Shown piece after piece: positions 16,325 to 24,649 of a stretch of DNA of 64,000 bases; within the stretch, counting starts at the first letter, position 1; the number at the start of each line of letters is the position of its first letter. Source of the stretch: Actinocrispum wychmicini. Its GTDB lineage: Bacteria > Actinomycetota > Actinomycetes > Mycobacteriales > Pseudonocardiaceae. The position numbers were made by a program, and so were the translations under genes. Where the stretch lies: positions 1 to 64,000 of the forward strand of contig NZ_SLWS01000015.1 of NCBI RefSeq assembly GCF_004345645.1, in the 5' to 3' direction. The notes under the pieces were generated by a model, which had not been told where the DNA came from, searched no databases, and was given only the letters and a program-made list of their open reading frames with translations.

Positions 16325-17091
16325 CGCACCACCTTCGGGATCGCCAGCAGGTCGGTGTGATGGACCACCACCCGCAAGTCCGTAAGCCTCCGCTCCAGAT
16401 ACGGGCGACCAGGCAGATCCGGTTCAACCTCGCGCGCGGCCGACACCCAGCCGCGCAGCCATTCCGCCGCGAGCGCCTCGTCGTCCGGCCCCAGCCGCCA
16501 CGGGCTGGGCCGCAGGTGCACGTCAAAACCGCCGAAGCCGAAGGCACGCACAGCGGCGTCTGCCGCGTCTGGCCCGAGCAACCGGCGGCCGTCCGTCTCA
16601 CGCCGCTGGTGCTCGTTGAACGCGGCCATGAACTCCCGGTCCAACCGGTCCGGCCGCGCGAACTCGACCTGGCCGGTCACCGACAGTGCGAACAAGGCGG
16701 GACATCCGGCCTTGACGCACGCCCTCGCCAACTCCCTCATCTCGTCCTCGGTGAGCAGGTCCAGCAACGCGGACGCGGTCACCAGCGACGTCCCAGCGAG
16801 TTCGGACGCGCGCAGGCTGGTGATGTCCCGCTGCTCCGCGATCGCGTTGTCGGTGATGGCCAACGCCAGCAGCTGCGGGTCGCGGTCGTGCAGGATCCAC
16901 CGCTGCCGGTTCGGCAACCGCCCGGTCAGCCAGCGGCCCATCGAGCCGGTGCCGCACCCCAGGTCGCGGATGAGCAGGTCGCCCTTGAGCGCCGGACGTA
17001 ACAGGTCGACGAGTTCGGTCGACCTGGCAGCCGCGTCCGCGCCTTCGCGCAGCCGCAGCCACTCCGGCGGGATCGTGGTCAACGCGCTCAT
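16321..17091 (-). CDS. class I SAM-dependent methyltransferase
   Basis: 256-residue methyltransferase with motif I DLGCGTGSMGRWL at about residues 42-54, an acidic residue ending the next strand (ILHDRDPQ) and post-I motifs. Substrate unknown. The ATG at 17091 forms an ATGA overlap with the stop of the GT4 gene, indicating translational coupling; an ATG nine bases upstream is an alternative. Its position inside the operon with GTP cyclohydrolase II and PTPS homologues suggests it methylates an intermediate or the glycosylated product. Confidence 0.85.
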   Translation of the reverse strand: MSALTTIPPEWLRLREGADAAARSTELVDLLRPALKGDLLIRDLGCGTGSMGRWLTGRLPNRQRWILHDRDPQLLALAITDNAIAEQRDITSLRASELAGTSLVTASALLDLLTEDEMRELARACVKAGCPALFALSVTGQVEFARPDRLDREFMAAFNEHQRRETDGRRLLGPDAADAAVRAFGFGGFDVHLRPSPWRLGPDDEALAAEWLRGWVSAAREVEPDLPGRPYLERRLTDLRVVVHHTDLLAIPKVVR

Positions 17092-18152
17092 GCTGCGCAT
17101 ACCGCCCCCGTTTCCAGCCGGCTGAGGACTTCGCCGAGCAGCCGGGCCGTGGTGTCCCATCCGGTCAACGTGCTTCGCCGCGCCAGCGCCGACGCTCTGA
17201 GGCGCTGGTGGAAGTCGGGCTCGGTAAGGAACCGGCGCAGCGCGGCCGCCAGTTCCGCCGGGTCGCCGGGGGTGATCGCCATGCCGGGCACGCTCCCGTC
17301 CGGCGCTTGGCCCAGCGTGTCCGGGCCGGCGTTCACGGCCGACACGAACACCGGGATGCCGCGAGCGAGCGCCTCGGTGATCACCATGCCGTACGTCTCG
17401 CCATGAGAAGGCAAGACGAGCAGGTCCGCCTGGGCGTACGCGGCTTCGAGCGGATCGCCGCTCTTCGGACCGGCCAACAGGATCCGGTCGGTCAGTCCGT
17501 GCAGCGCGATCAGGCCACGCAGTTGGACGACGAACTCGGGATCACGCGCGAGCGGCCCGACGCACTCACACGTCCACGGCAGGTCCTTCAGGTCCGCCAA
17601 CGCCGCCGTCAGCACGTCCTGCGCCTTGCGTGGAGTCACCGCCGCCACGCACAGCAGCCGCCCGCCCGTGCCTGTCGCCACCGGCGCCGGATCGACACCC
17701 GGCGACGCCACATGCACGCGGTCGACCGGCAGGCCGTGGTGCTCCACCAGCCTGCGCCCAGACCATCGGCTGGTCGCGATCACCGCGGCCGCGGCCCGCA
17801 GGGTCTCCTTCTCCCGGGCGTTCAGGTCGGCGGCGACGGCCGGGTCACGGCCGGTCTCGTCCGCCAACGGCATGTGGACCAGGACCGCGACACGCAGCCG
17901 ATCCGCCTCCGGCACGACGACCTCCGGCACACCGCACGCCACCAGCCCGTCCAGCAGGACCGTCGTCCCGTCCGGAAGATCACGCAAAGTACGCGCCAGT
18001 TCGGTCCGGGCGTCGTCGTCCGGGGTCGGCCAGGTTCCGCCGACGGCCCGCGCCTCGAGCCCCAATGCCGCGCACATCCGCTGGTCGTAGACGTTCCCAC
18101 CGCTGGGAACGTCCGCGTCGGCGACGTCACCGGGCACGACGAAGGCGATCAC
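17088..18152 (-). CDS. family 4 glycosyltransferase
   Basis: 354-residue GT-B glycosyltransferase. The N-terminal domain has the GGNVYDQRM sugar-acceptor loop. The C-terminal donor domain has VTPRKAQDVL and the GT4 signature LVLPSHGETYGMVITEALARG, where two glutamates contact the nucleotide sugar. Donor and acceptor are unknown. The GTG start at 18152 overlaps the PTPS-homologue stop (GTGA), and the stop overlaps the methyltransferase start. All cluster genes on this strand are coupled this way, so they probably work in one pathway. Confidence 0.88.
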   Translation of the reverse strand: MIAFVVPGDVADADVPSGGNVYDQRMCAALGLEARAVGGTWPTPDDDARTELARTLRDLPDGTTVLLDGLVACGVPEVVVPEADRLRVAVLVHMPLADETGRDPAVAADLNAREKETLRAAAAVIATSRWSGRRLVEHHGLPVDRVHVASPGVDPAPVATGTGGRLLCVAAVTPRKAQDVLTAALADLKDLPWTCECVGPLARDPEFVVQLRGLIALHGLTDRILLAGPKSGDPLEAAYAQADLLVLPSHGETYGMVITEALARGIPVFVSAVNAGPDTLGQAPDGSVPGMAITPGDPAELAAALRRFLTEPDFHQRLRASALARRSTLTGWDTTARLLGEVLSRLETGAVCAA

Positions 18153-18547
18153 AGCGGCCGCCTGTACCCCGCCCACGCCACGTGCGACTCACGCAGCGTC
18201 ACCTCGATCTCCGCGATGCCCTTGGCGCCCGCGCCGAGCTTGCCGCCGTGGACCCGCTCGGCCAGCTGGTCGGCCACGTACTTGGCGAGGAACTCGGTGG
18301 ACGTGTTCACACCCTTGAACTCGGGCACCTCGTCGAGGTTGCGGTAGTTGACGTACTCCAGCAGCGCGCGCAGCTCCTGGGTGGCCAGGCCGATGTCCAC
18401 GACGATGTTGTCGGCGTCCAGTTCGGCGCGGTGGAACGTGGCGTCCACCACGAACGTCGCCCCGTGCAGCCGCTGCGCCGGGCCGAACACCTCGCCACGG
18501 AAACTGTGCGCGACCATGACGTGGTCGCGGACGGTCAGGCTGAACAC
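18149..18547 (-). CDS. PTPS/QueD-fold protein lacking zinc and catalytic residues
   Basis: 132-residue T-fold protein of the 6-pyruvoyltetrahydropterin/6-carboxytetrahydropterin synthase family. The usual CxxxHGHxY signature reads AQRLHGATF: H28 is kept, but the second zinc His is A30 and the catalytic Cys is A24. H14 and the late Glu of the pterin anchor (RESHVAWAGY) are present. From memory, the crystal structure of S. coelicolor SCO6650 described the same losses with a retained pterin pocket and no PTPS activity. It therefore probably catalyses a different reaction on a pyrimidine or pterin. Start is GTG 18547 after AAGGGG. Confidence 0.87.
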   Translation of the reverse strand: MFSLTVRDHVMVAHSFRGEVFGPAQRLHGATFVVDATFHRAELDADNIVVDIGLATQELRALLEYVNYRNLDEVPEFKGVNTSTEFLAKYVADQLAERVHGGKLGAGAKGIAEIEVTLRESHVAWAGYRRPL

Positions 18548-18560
18548 AGGTCCCCTTCCG

Positions 18561-19523
18561 TTATGCGCGCTCGTACCGAATACGCGTGCAAAGGCCGCCA
18601 AGTTCACCGCTGGCCAACTTCGGCATCACCTCGGGCAGCTCATCGAACCGGAATTCCCCGCTGATCAGCGCGTCGAACATGGGATCCGCGAGCAGTTCCA
18701 TGGCCAGCGCCATCCGTTGCGGGTACGTCCGCCGAGGGTGCGCCACCGTACCCACCTGGCTGGCCCGAATCCCCAGCCGGCGGGAGTGAAACCACTCGCC
18801 GAGCGGCACGTTCACCCGCCGGTCGCCGTACCAGCTGACCTCGATGACCTCACCCCCTGGCGCGGTCAAGCCTATCGCGCAGGCCAACCCGGTTTCCGTC
18901 GCACTGGCGTGAACCACCAGGTCGCAGCCGCCTTTCGCGCTGTCGGGTGAGACGAATTCCACCCCGATCGCGGCGGCGACCGCCGCCTTTTCCGGATCGA
19001 TGTCCACTAATTGCACGTCGGTGAAACGAGCCAGAATTGCGGCGACCGACGAGCCCACCATTCCGGCACCGACGACCGCGATCCGGTCCCCCAGCCGCGG
19101 CGCCGCGTCCCAGGCCACGTTCACGGCCGTCTCGACCGTGCCGGCGAGGACGGCGCGCTCGGCGGGGACGTTGTCGGGCACCAGTGTCACCGCAGCGGCC
19201 GGCACCACGTACCGGGTCTGGTGTGGATACAGGCAGAACACGGCCCGGCCGAGGAGGTCGTCCGGCCCCTGCTCGACGACACCGACGTTGAGGTAGCCGT
19301 ACTTCACCGGCGCCGGGAAGTCGCCCTCCTGGAACGGCGCCCGCATCACGTCGTACTGGTTCGCCGGCACTTCTCCCCGGAACACAAGTGTTTCCGTGCC
19401 TCTGCTCACACCCGTGTATAGAGTTCGAACCAGAAGGTCATCCCGTACGTATTCAGGGAGTCGGACCGGCCGGATGTCCCCATGGCCGGCCGACCGTACC
19501 CAGAAGGCGCGCTCCACCAGCAC
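18561..19523 (-). CDS. MDR-family zinc-type dehydrogenase
   Basis: 320-residue medium-chain dehydrogenase of the theronine/sorbitol-dehydrogenase-like group. The N-terminal domain has TGVSRGTETLVFRG, and the Rossmann domain has VVGAGMVGSS (about 149-158) followed by an acidic VDIDP end that prefers NAD. The usual Cys of the catalytic zinc is replaced in the SRGTE segment, so the metal site may be absent. It is the first gene of the six-gene operon; GTG 19523 follows GAGAGGA. It is likely an oxidation or reduction step of the cluster pathway. The downstream gene starts 14 nt after its stop. Confidence 0.83.
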   Translation of the reverse strand: MLVERAFWVRSAGHGDIRPVRLPEYVRDDLLVRTLYTGVSRGTETLVFRGEVPANQYDVMRAPFQEGDFPAPVKYGYLNVGVVEQGPDDLLGRAVFCLYPHQTRYVVPAAAVTLVPDNVPAERAVLAGTVETAVNVAWDAAPRLGDRIAVVGAGMVGSSVAAILARFTDVQLVDIDPEKAAVAAAIGVEFVSPDSAKGGCDLVVHASATETGLACAIGLTAPGGEVIEVSWYGDRRVNVPLGEWFHSRRLGIRASQVGTVAHPRRTYPQRMALAMELLADPMFDALISGEFRFDELPEVMPKLASGELGGLCTRIRYERA

Positions 19524-19594
19524 ATTCCTCTCGTTGACGGCTTCGGTTGACAGCGATGTGTGGTCGGACGCACACCATACGTGGAAGGTCCGAC

Positions 19595-20338
19595 ATGAGC
19601 AGGGCAGGCCGAATGGCTCTGGCAGCCGGCGCGATCGCCGAAGTGGTCCTGTTGGCGATCCTCAGCCTGGCCGCCGGGCTGGGTGTGCTCGGCTGGCTCG
19701 CCGGGACCGTGTACAGCGCGGTCCTGATCACCGCCCTCTACCGGTCCGGCGCGGCCCGGCTCGGCCCGGCCGACTACGTGACCCTGGCCCGCGCGACGCT
19801 CGTCGGGTGCGTGACGGCGATGATCGCGGACGCGTTCCACCAGTCGCCGCCGATCCCGCTGATGGTCGTCATCGCGTCCGTGGCGTTGGTTCTGGACGCG
19901 GTGGACGGCAAAGTCGCGCGCCGTACGGGAACGGTGTCGCCGTTGGGTGCGCGGTTCGACATGGAGGTCGACGCGTTCCTCATCCTGGTGTTGAGTGCTT
20001 TCGTTGCCAGCACGCATGGCTGGTGGGTGTTGACCATCGGCTTGATGCGGTACGCGTACGTGGCCGCCGGCTGGTTCCTGCCGTGGCTGCGGGGTTCGCT
20101 CGCGCCGAGCATGGCGCGCAAGACCGTTGCCGCCGTGCAGGGCGTTGTGCTCGTCGTCGCGGCTTCCGGGATTCTGCCGCTGTCCGTTTCGGTGACGCTC
20201 GTCGGGTTCGCGTGGTTCGCGTTGGCGTGGTCGTTCACCGACTCCGTCATGCTGCTGTACCCGCGGCGCGAGCGTCAGCTGGTGACGTCCTTCGTCGCGA
20301 AGTTCGCCCACGCGGCGCCGAAGAACAAGCCGATGTAG
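19595..20338 (+). CDS. CDP-alcohol phosphatidyltransferase
   Basis: 247-residue integral membrane protein with the complete CDP-OH-P signature D101xxDG105xxAR109x8G118xxxD122xxxD126. Such enzymes transfer a phosphoalcohol from a CDP-activated donor to an alcohol, making phospholipid or phosphoglycolipid head groups. There are about six membrane helices. It is divergent from the MDR gene with 71 bp between starts, so a shared promoter region is likely. GTGGAAGG precedes the ATG. Its inclusion in the cluster suggests the final product is membrane-anchored. The 3' end overlaps the convergent ABC permease by 64 nt. Confidence 0.87.
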   Translation: MSRAGRMALAAGAIAEVVLLAILSLAAGLGVLGWLAGTVYSAVLITALYRSGAARLGPADYVTLARATLVGCVTAMIADAFHQSPPIPLMVVIASVALVLDAVDGKVARRTGTVSPLGARFDMEVDAFLILVLSAFVASTHGWWVLTIGLMRYAYVAAGWFLPWLRGSLAPSMARKTVAAVQGVVLVVAASGILPLSVSVTLVGFAWFALAWSFTDSVMLLYPRRERQLVTSFVAKFAHAAPKNKPM

Positions 20339-21105
20339 ACCAGTTGCAGGATCACCCCGTTGTCGATGTTGCGCCACGCCACCGGATCTCGGAAGAAGTC
20401 GATCCAGGACAGCCAGTAGTGCGTCGGCAGGTACGGTTTGATCACCGTGGCCGCCTCCAACGCCTCCAGCACCGAACTGGTCACCAGCACCGCGATGGCG
20501 CCCAACGCGGCCCCCAGCGCCGAGTCGGTGATGGTGGACATGAACAACGCGATGGCCCCGAACCCCAGCATCGACAACACGATGTAGCCGACCGCGCCCA
20601 GTAGCCGGAACACGACGTCAAGCGGGCCAAGGGAAGCACCGGACAGCGACGTCACTCCCCCGGGCTGGCCCACCGCGGCGGCGTCGCCGTTGCCGAACAG
20701 CGTGATCCCGAAGATCAACGACGTGACGACCACGAGCACCACCGCGCCGACCACGAACACGGCCAGCGCGATCAGCTTGGCCAGCAACAACTTCGTCCGT
20801 CCGACGGGCCGGACGAGGAGGTACCGGAGGGTACCGGTGGTGGCCTCGCCCGCGATCGAGTCACCGGCGATCACCGCGACCGCCAGCGGCAGGAACACGG
20901 GCAGCACCAAGGCCAACGCGGCCGCGGGATACAGCGACCCGTTGCTGAGCACAGCGGACAGGAACGCCGCGCCCTGCCCCGGCGGCGGAGCGATCTTGGT
21001 GGTGGCCAGGAAAACAGCGACCACAGCGGGCAACGCGCACAGCATGCCCACGCTGAGCCACACCCGCGGGCGGAGAACGAGTTTGTGCAGTTCGACCTTG
21101 ATCAT
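20275..21105 (-). CDS. ABC-2 type transporter permease
   Basis: 276-residue membrane protein with about six helices and the GDSIAGEATTGTLRYLLVRPVGR segment typical of ABC-2 permeases acting in export or resistance. The partner ATPase gene ends 16 nt upstream. Substrate unknown. It forms an operon with the ATPase and a RseB/LolA-like protein. Confidence 0.88.
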   Translation of the reverse strand: MIKVELHKLVLRPRVWLSVGMLCALPAVVAVFLATTKIAPPPGQGAAFLSAVLSNGSLYPAAALALVLPVFLPLAVAVIAGDSIAGEATTGTLRYLLVRPVGRTKLLLAKLIALAVFVVGAVVLVVVTSLIFGITLFGNGDAAAVGQPGGVTSLSGASLGPLDVVFRLLGAVGYIVLSMLGFGAIALFMSTITDSALGAALGAIAVLVTSSVLEALEAATVIKPYLPTHYWLSWIDFFRDPVAWRNIDNGVILQLVYIGLFFGAAWANFATKDVTS

Positions 21106-21121
21106 GACGCCACCTCCCGGA

Positions 21122-22027
21122 TCATCGGTCCAGCCTGTCCGCGCCGGGGCCGGTGGCCGCCAGGACGACTTCTTCCAGTGAGCGCCGCTCCGGGGTGATC
21201 GAGGCGATCCGCATTCCCTCGCCCACCAGCCAGGCGTTCAACTCGGCCGCGTCCTCGTGCTCCACCACGATGTGTTCGCCGGCGCGGGAGACCAGGCGGC
21301 CGTTCAGGATCCCGGTGATCTTGTCCGCGTCCGGGCTTTCCACCAGGATCCGGCCAGTGGGCGCGCGCAACGCCGTCAACTCCTCCTCCAACACGAGTTT
21401 CCCCCGGTCCACCACGCCGACACGAGTGCACAACTGCTCCACTTCGGACAGGAGATGGCTGGACAGGAACACTGTGGTGCCCGCTTTGTTCAACTCGGTG
21501 AGCAGGTCACGGATCTCGCGGATGCCTTGCGGGTCAAGGCCGTTGGTGGGTTCGTCCAGGATCAGCAACCGAGGCTCGCGCAGGAGCGCGGCGGCCAGGC
21601 CAAGGCGTTGGCGCATGCCCAGGGAGTACGCCTTCACCGGGCGTTCGTCCACGCCGGCCAACCCGACCTGGCCCAGGACGTTCTCGATCCGCGCACGGCG
21701 GGCCGACCGTTTGTCGCGGGAGCCGATCGCGTCGATCAGGCTCAGGTTGCGCCGCCCGGACAGGTACGGGTACGCGGCCGGCCCTTCGATCAACGAGCCG
21801 ACCTCGGGCAGGACCTCGGCGGCGCGGGCGGGCATCCGGCGGCCCATCACCTCGATCGTGCCGCTGGTCGGGTACACCAGGCCGAGCAGCATCCGGACCA
21901 ACGTCGTCTTGCCTGATCCGTTGGGCCCGAGGAAGCCGTACCGGTCACCCTCGCGGACATGCAGCGAGACCGAGTCGACGGCCACCACGGGCCCGAAACG
22001 CTTGGTCAGCGACTCGGTTCTGATCAT
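21122..22027 (-). CDS. ABC transporter ATP-binding protein
   Basis: 301-residue ATPase of the ABC-2 export class: Walker A GPNGSGKT (34-41), signature YSLGMRQ, Walker B LLILDEP, and a D-loop and H-loop (SSHLLSE). The C-terminal extension of about 90 residues is usual in this class. The ATG at 22027 overlaps the stop of the preceding gene (ATGA). It works with the permease at 20275. Confidence 0.92.
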   Translation of the reverse strand: MIRTESLTKRFGPVVAVDSVSLHVREGDRYGFLGPNGSGKTTLVRMLLGLVYPTSGTIEVMGRRMPARAAEVLPEVGSLIEGPAAYPYLSGRRNLSLIDAIGSRDKRSARRARIENVLGQVGLAGVDERPVKAYSLGMRQRLGLAAALLREPRLLILDEPTNGLDPQGIREIRDLLTELNKAGTTVFLSSHLLSEVEQLCTRVGVVDRGKLVLEEELTALRAPTGRILVESPDADKITGILNGRLVSRAGEHIVVEHEDAAELNAWLVGEGMRIASITPERRSLEEVVLAATGPGADRLDR

Positions 22028-23121
22028 CGGTTTCCCCTCGGCAGCGCGGCCAGTTCGGTGCCCGCCTGCTGCAGGACCGTGGCGGACACCAGGCCCGCGA
22101 GCAGGTAGGTGCGGCGGTTGCGGGGCACGCGCTGGACCGCCAGGGACAACGGTGGGATCTCCAACCGCACGAAGTCCTCGGTCTGCTGCGCGCCGGCCTT
22201 CACCGCCGCGTCCACCGCGGAGTTCGCGAGGTCACGCGGCAGTTGGAGCATCACGAACGACGACAGCCCCGCGCCGTACAGGCCGACTCCGGGCAGGCCG
22301 GCGAGCGCGTCGGACCGTCGGGCCCGGCCAGCGAGCCGACCCGGTGGGCGGACCAGGCCGCCCGAGGCCAGCACAGACGTGACGTCCGGCAGTTCCGCCG
22401 TGTTGAAGCCGACGTCCGGCCCCACTTCGTAGCTCAACGCGCTCTCCGGCGGCGGGCCCAGGTCGATCTCCAGGAACCGGCCCATGATCACCGGCGACGA
22501 CGCGCCCTTGGCAGTCAGCTCGACCTGCAACGGTAGGCCGCTGTCCGGATCCGCCCACATGTCGACGTACCCGACGGTGGTGTCCGGATCGGCCGGCGCC
22601 AGCCGCAACCCGGCCGCGGACACCCCGGCGACCCGTTTCGACGCGATCGCGCTGACCGCGTCCCCAGGCGCCCCGGCGAGGATCCGGCGGGCCAGGTCCG
22701 GCGGCAGCAGGTCGCCCGCCCGCGGCAGGCGGACCATCAGGTCGGCGGCCTCGGTGAACGTGTTCTGGCCGGAATCCCACAGGTACTCGGCGTCCACCTC
22801 GTGAAATACGTCCCGCTCGCCTGCCGTGTTCAGCACCGCGAACCGATAGCGGTCCCGCGCCGCGTACCAGGTACGCATCTGCGTGGTGCCGCTCAGCAGC
22901 GCGGTCACCGAGGCGAGTTTCGGCAGCTCAGGCACAGCGAGCCGGCCGACACTCTCGGCGTAGCCCTGATGCGCCACGTCCGCGGAACGCAACATCCGCT
23001 CACGGAGCTTCGCCGCGTCCGTCCGGGTGTCCCGCGCTGGCCACACGCTGGAGACGACGGGCACGGCGGCCGCGGCGGCGGTCAGGCCGGCGACCACGAA
23101 CCAGCGTCTGCTTCTCGGCAC
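22024..23121 (-). CDS. exported RseB/LolA-like protein
   Basis: 365-residue protein with one N-terminal hydrophobic helix (residues about 8-28) and a C-terminal hydrophobic stretch (TYLLAGLVSATVLQQA). The central region resembles the MucB/RseB and LolA lipoprotein-carrier fold (YRFAVLN, VDAEYLWDSGQNTF, DPDSGLPLQVEL). In actinobacteria such proteins often sit beside ABC-2 exporters, and the coupled ATPase and permease genes downstream support a common job at the cell envelope. Start set at GTG 23121 because AGAAGG lies at a suitable distance; codons upstream lack a good start. Confidence 0.7.
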   Translation of the reverse strand: MPRSRRWFVVAGLTAAAAAVPVVSSVWPARDTRTDAAKLRERMLRSADVAHQGYAESVGRLAVPELPKLASVTALLSGTTQMRTWYAARDRYRFAVLNTAGERDVFHEVDAEYLWDSGQNTFTEAADLMVRLPRAGDLLPPDLARRILAGAPGDAVSAIASKRVAGVSAAGLRLAPADPDTTVGYVDMWADPDSGLPLQVELTAKGASSPVIMGRFLEIDLGPPPESALSYEVGPDVGFNTAELPDVTSVLASGGLVRPPGRLAGRARRSDALAGLPGVGLYGAGLSSFVMLQLPRDLANSAVDAAVKAGAQQTEDFVRLEIPPLSLAVQRVPRNRRTYLLAGLVSATVLQQAGTELAALPRGNR

Positions 23122-23175
23122 ACTCACCCTTCTAACGATCCACAAAACGCGAATGATTCGGGTAAAGATGGGTGG

Positions 23176-23946
23176 GTGAAGTCCTGGTGGCTCGGCCTGA
23201 GTCCGCGCCGGCGCCTCCTGATGACCGTGGTCGGCTCGGTGGTCGCGGTGTTCCTGGCGTCGCTCGGGATCCAGCGGCTGTTCGACCAGTCGGCCGTCGC
23301 CGACCGCTCTGACCTGGGGCCGGTCCTGCTGATCCCAGGGTACGGCGGCAACCAGGCGTCGCTGTCGGTCCTGGCCGACCGGATCCGGCAGTCGGGCCGG
23401 CCCGCGATGGTCATCGCGTTACCCGGGGACGGCACAGGCGACCTCCAGGAACAGGTCGCCGTGCTGCGGCAGACCGTCGACGACGCCTACAGCCAGGGCG
23501 CGACCTCGGTGGACCTGATCGGCTACTCCGCGGGCGGTGTCGTGGCGCGGCTGTGGGCCGAACGCTACGGCAAACAAGCGCGCCGGATCATCACGCTCGG
23601 CTCGCCCATGCACGGCACGCAGGTCGCCACGGCAGGCAACACGCTCGCGCCGGACGCGTGTCCCGTCGCGTGCCAGCAGCTCGCGGTCGGCAGTTCGGTG
23701 CTGCGGCCGTTGGCGGACAAACCGGTCACCGTGCCGTGGATGTCGATCTGGACCGAGCAGGACCAGACCGTGGTGCCGCCCGACTCGGCCCGCCTGGACG
23801 GCGCGGTGAACGTGCCGTTGCAGAGCGTGTGCCCGGGTGTCCGGGTGAGCCACTCGGAACTCCCCACGAACCACGTGGTGACGTCGTTCGTGATCCAGGC
23901 CATCAGCCTGCAGGACCTGACCGTGCCCACTTCGACGGATTGCTGA
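23176..23946 (+). CDS. membrane-anchored or secreted lipase-like alpha/beta hydrolase
   Basis: 256-residue hydrolase with an N-terminal signal anchor (about 12-33) and a lipase-type fold: PGYGGN oxyanion region, nucleophile elbow GYSAGG, a DQTVVPP acidic-residue loop and SHSELP with the catalytic His. It resembles actinobacterial triacylglycerol lipase/PGAP1-like esterases. The start is GTG 23176; TAAAGA ends 7 nt upstream and there is little Shine-Dalgarno, so the mRNA may be leaderless. A methyltransferase gene follows after 4 nt. Confidence 0.82.
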   Translation: MKSWWLGLSPRRRLLMTVVGSVVAVFLASLGIQRLFDQSAVADRSDLGPVLLIPGYGGNQASLSVLADRIRQSGRPAMVIALPGDGTGDLQEQVAVLRQTVDDAYSQGATSVDLIGYSAGGVVARLWAERYGKQARRIITLGSPMHGTQVATAGNTLAPDACPVACQQLAVGSSVLRPLADKPVTVPWMSIWTEQDQTVVPPDSARLDGAVNVPLQSVCPGVRVSHSELPTNHVVTSFVIQAISLQDLTVPTSTDC

Positions 23947-23950
23947 TCAC

Positions 23951-24574
23951 ATGACGACACAGGACTGGGTCGCCTGGCACGAGACGTACGACGACCCGGA
24001 GAGCTTTCTCGCCCGCCGCCTCCGCGTGATCCAGCACCGGGTTCGCGAGGCGCTGGACACCGTAGGACCGGGCCCTGTCCGGGTCCTGAGCATGTGCGCC
24101 GGTCAAGGGCGTGACCTGCTCGGCGTCCTCGCCGACCACCCGCGGGCCGCGGACGTCCAGGCCCGCCTGGTCGAACTCGACCCGCGGAACGTCGCCGTCG
24201 CCAGGGAGTCCGCCCCGCCCGGCGTGGCGGTGGTCCTGGCGGACGCCGGCACCAGCGACGCGTACGACGGCATCGCCCCGGTGGACATCGCCCTGGTCTG
24301 CGGGGTCTTCGGCAACATCTCGGACCAGGACATCCGCACCACGGTCGAGCACCTGCCGATGTTCCTGCGCCCCGGCGGCACCGTGATCTGGACACGCCAC
24401 CGGGTCGACAACGACCTGCCCACCACGATCCGTGGATGGTTCACCGAGAACGGCTTCACCGAGGTGGCCTTCGACAGCCCAGCCGACACATTGTTCTCCG
24501 TCGGCACCAACCGGCTCGCCGGCGCACCCACACCGTTCCTTCTGGGTGTGCGCCTCTTCGAATTCACCCGCTGA
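23951..24574 (+). CDS. SAM-dependent methyltransferase
   Basis: 207-residue class I methyltransferase: LSMCAGQGRDLLG as motif I (about 46-58), LVELDP acidic loop and VDIALVCGVFGNIS motif II. The target is unknown. It is co-transcribed with the lipase-like gene four bases upstream. Confidence 0.85.
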   Translation: MTTQDWVAWHETYDDPESFLARRLRVIQHRVREALDTVGPGPVRVLSMCAGQGRDLLGVLADHPRAADVQARLVELDPRNVAVARESAPPGVAVVLADAGTSDAYDGIAPVDIALVCGVFGNISDQDIRTTVEHLPMFLRPGGTVIWTRHRVDNDLPTTIRGWFTENGFTEVAFDSPADTLFSVGTNRLAGAPTPFLLGVRLFEFTR

Positions 24575-24618
24575 CACCCCGGGAATGCCACGGCACAGGA
24601 CACCGTTCCCCATGGTAA

Positions 24619-24632
24619 GTTGAACGCTCAAC
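24619..24632. promoter_or_regulatory. inverted repeat GTTGA-N4-TCAAC upstream of pirin
   Basis: Five-base perfect arms (GTTGAACGCTCAAC) 17 nt before the pirin start codon. The TTGAnnnnTCAA core resembles MarR/HxlR-type operators, but no regulator gene adjoins it. Confidence 0.5.
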
Positions 24633-24649
24633 AACCCGAGGAGCCTGTC

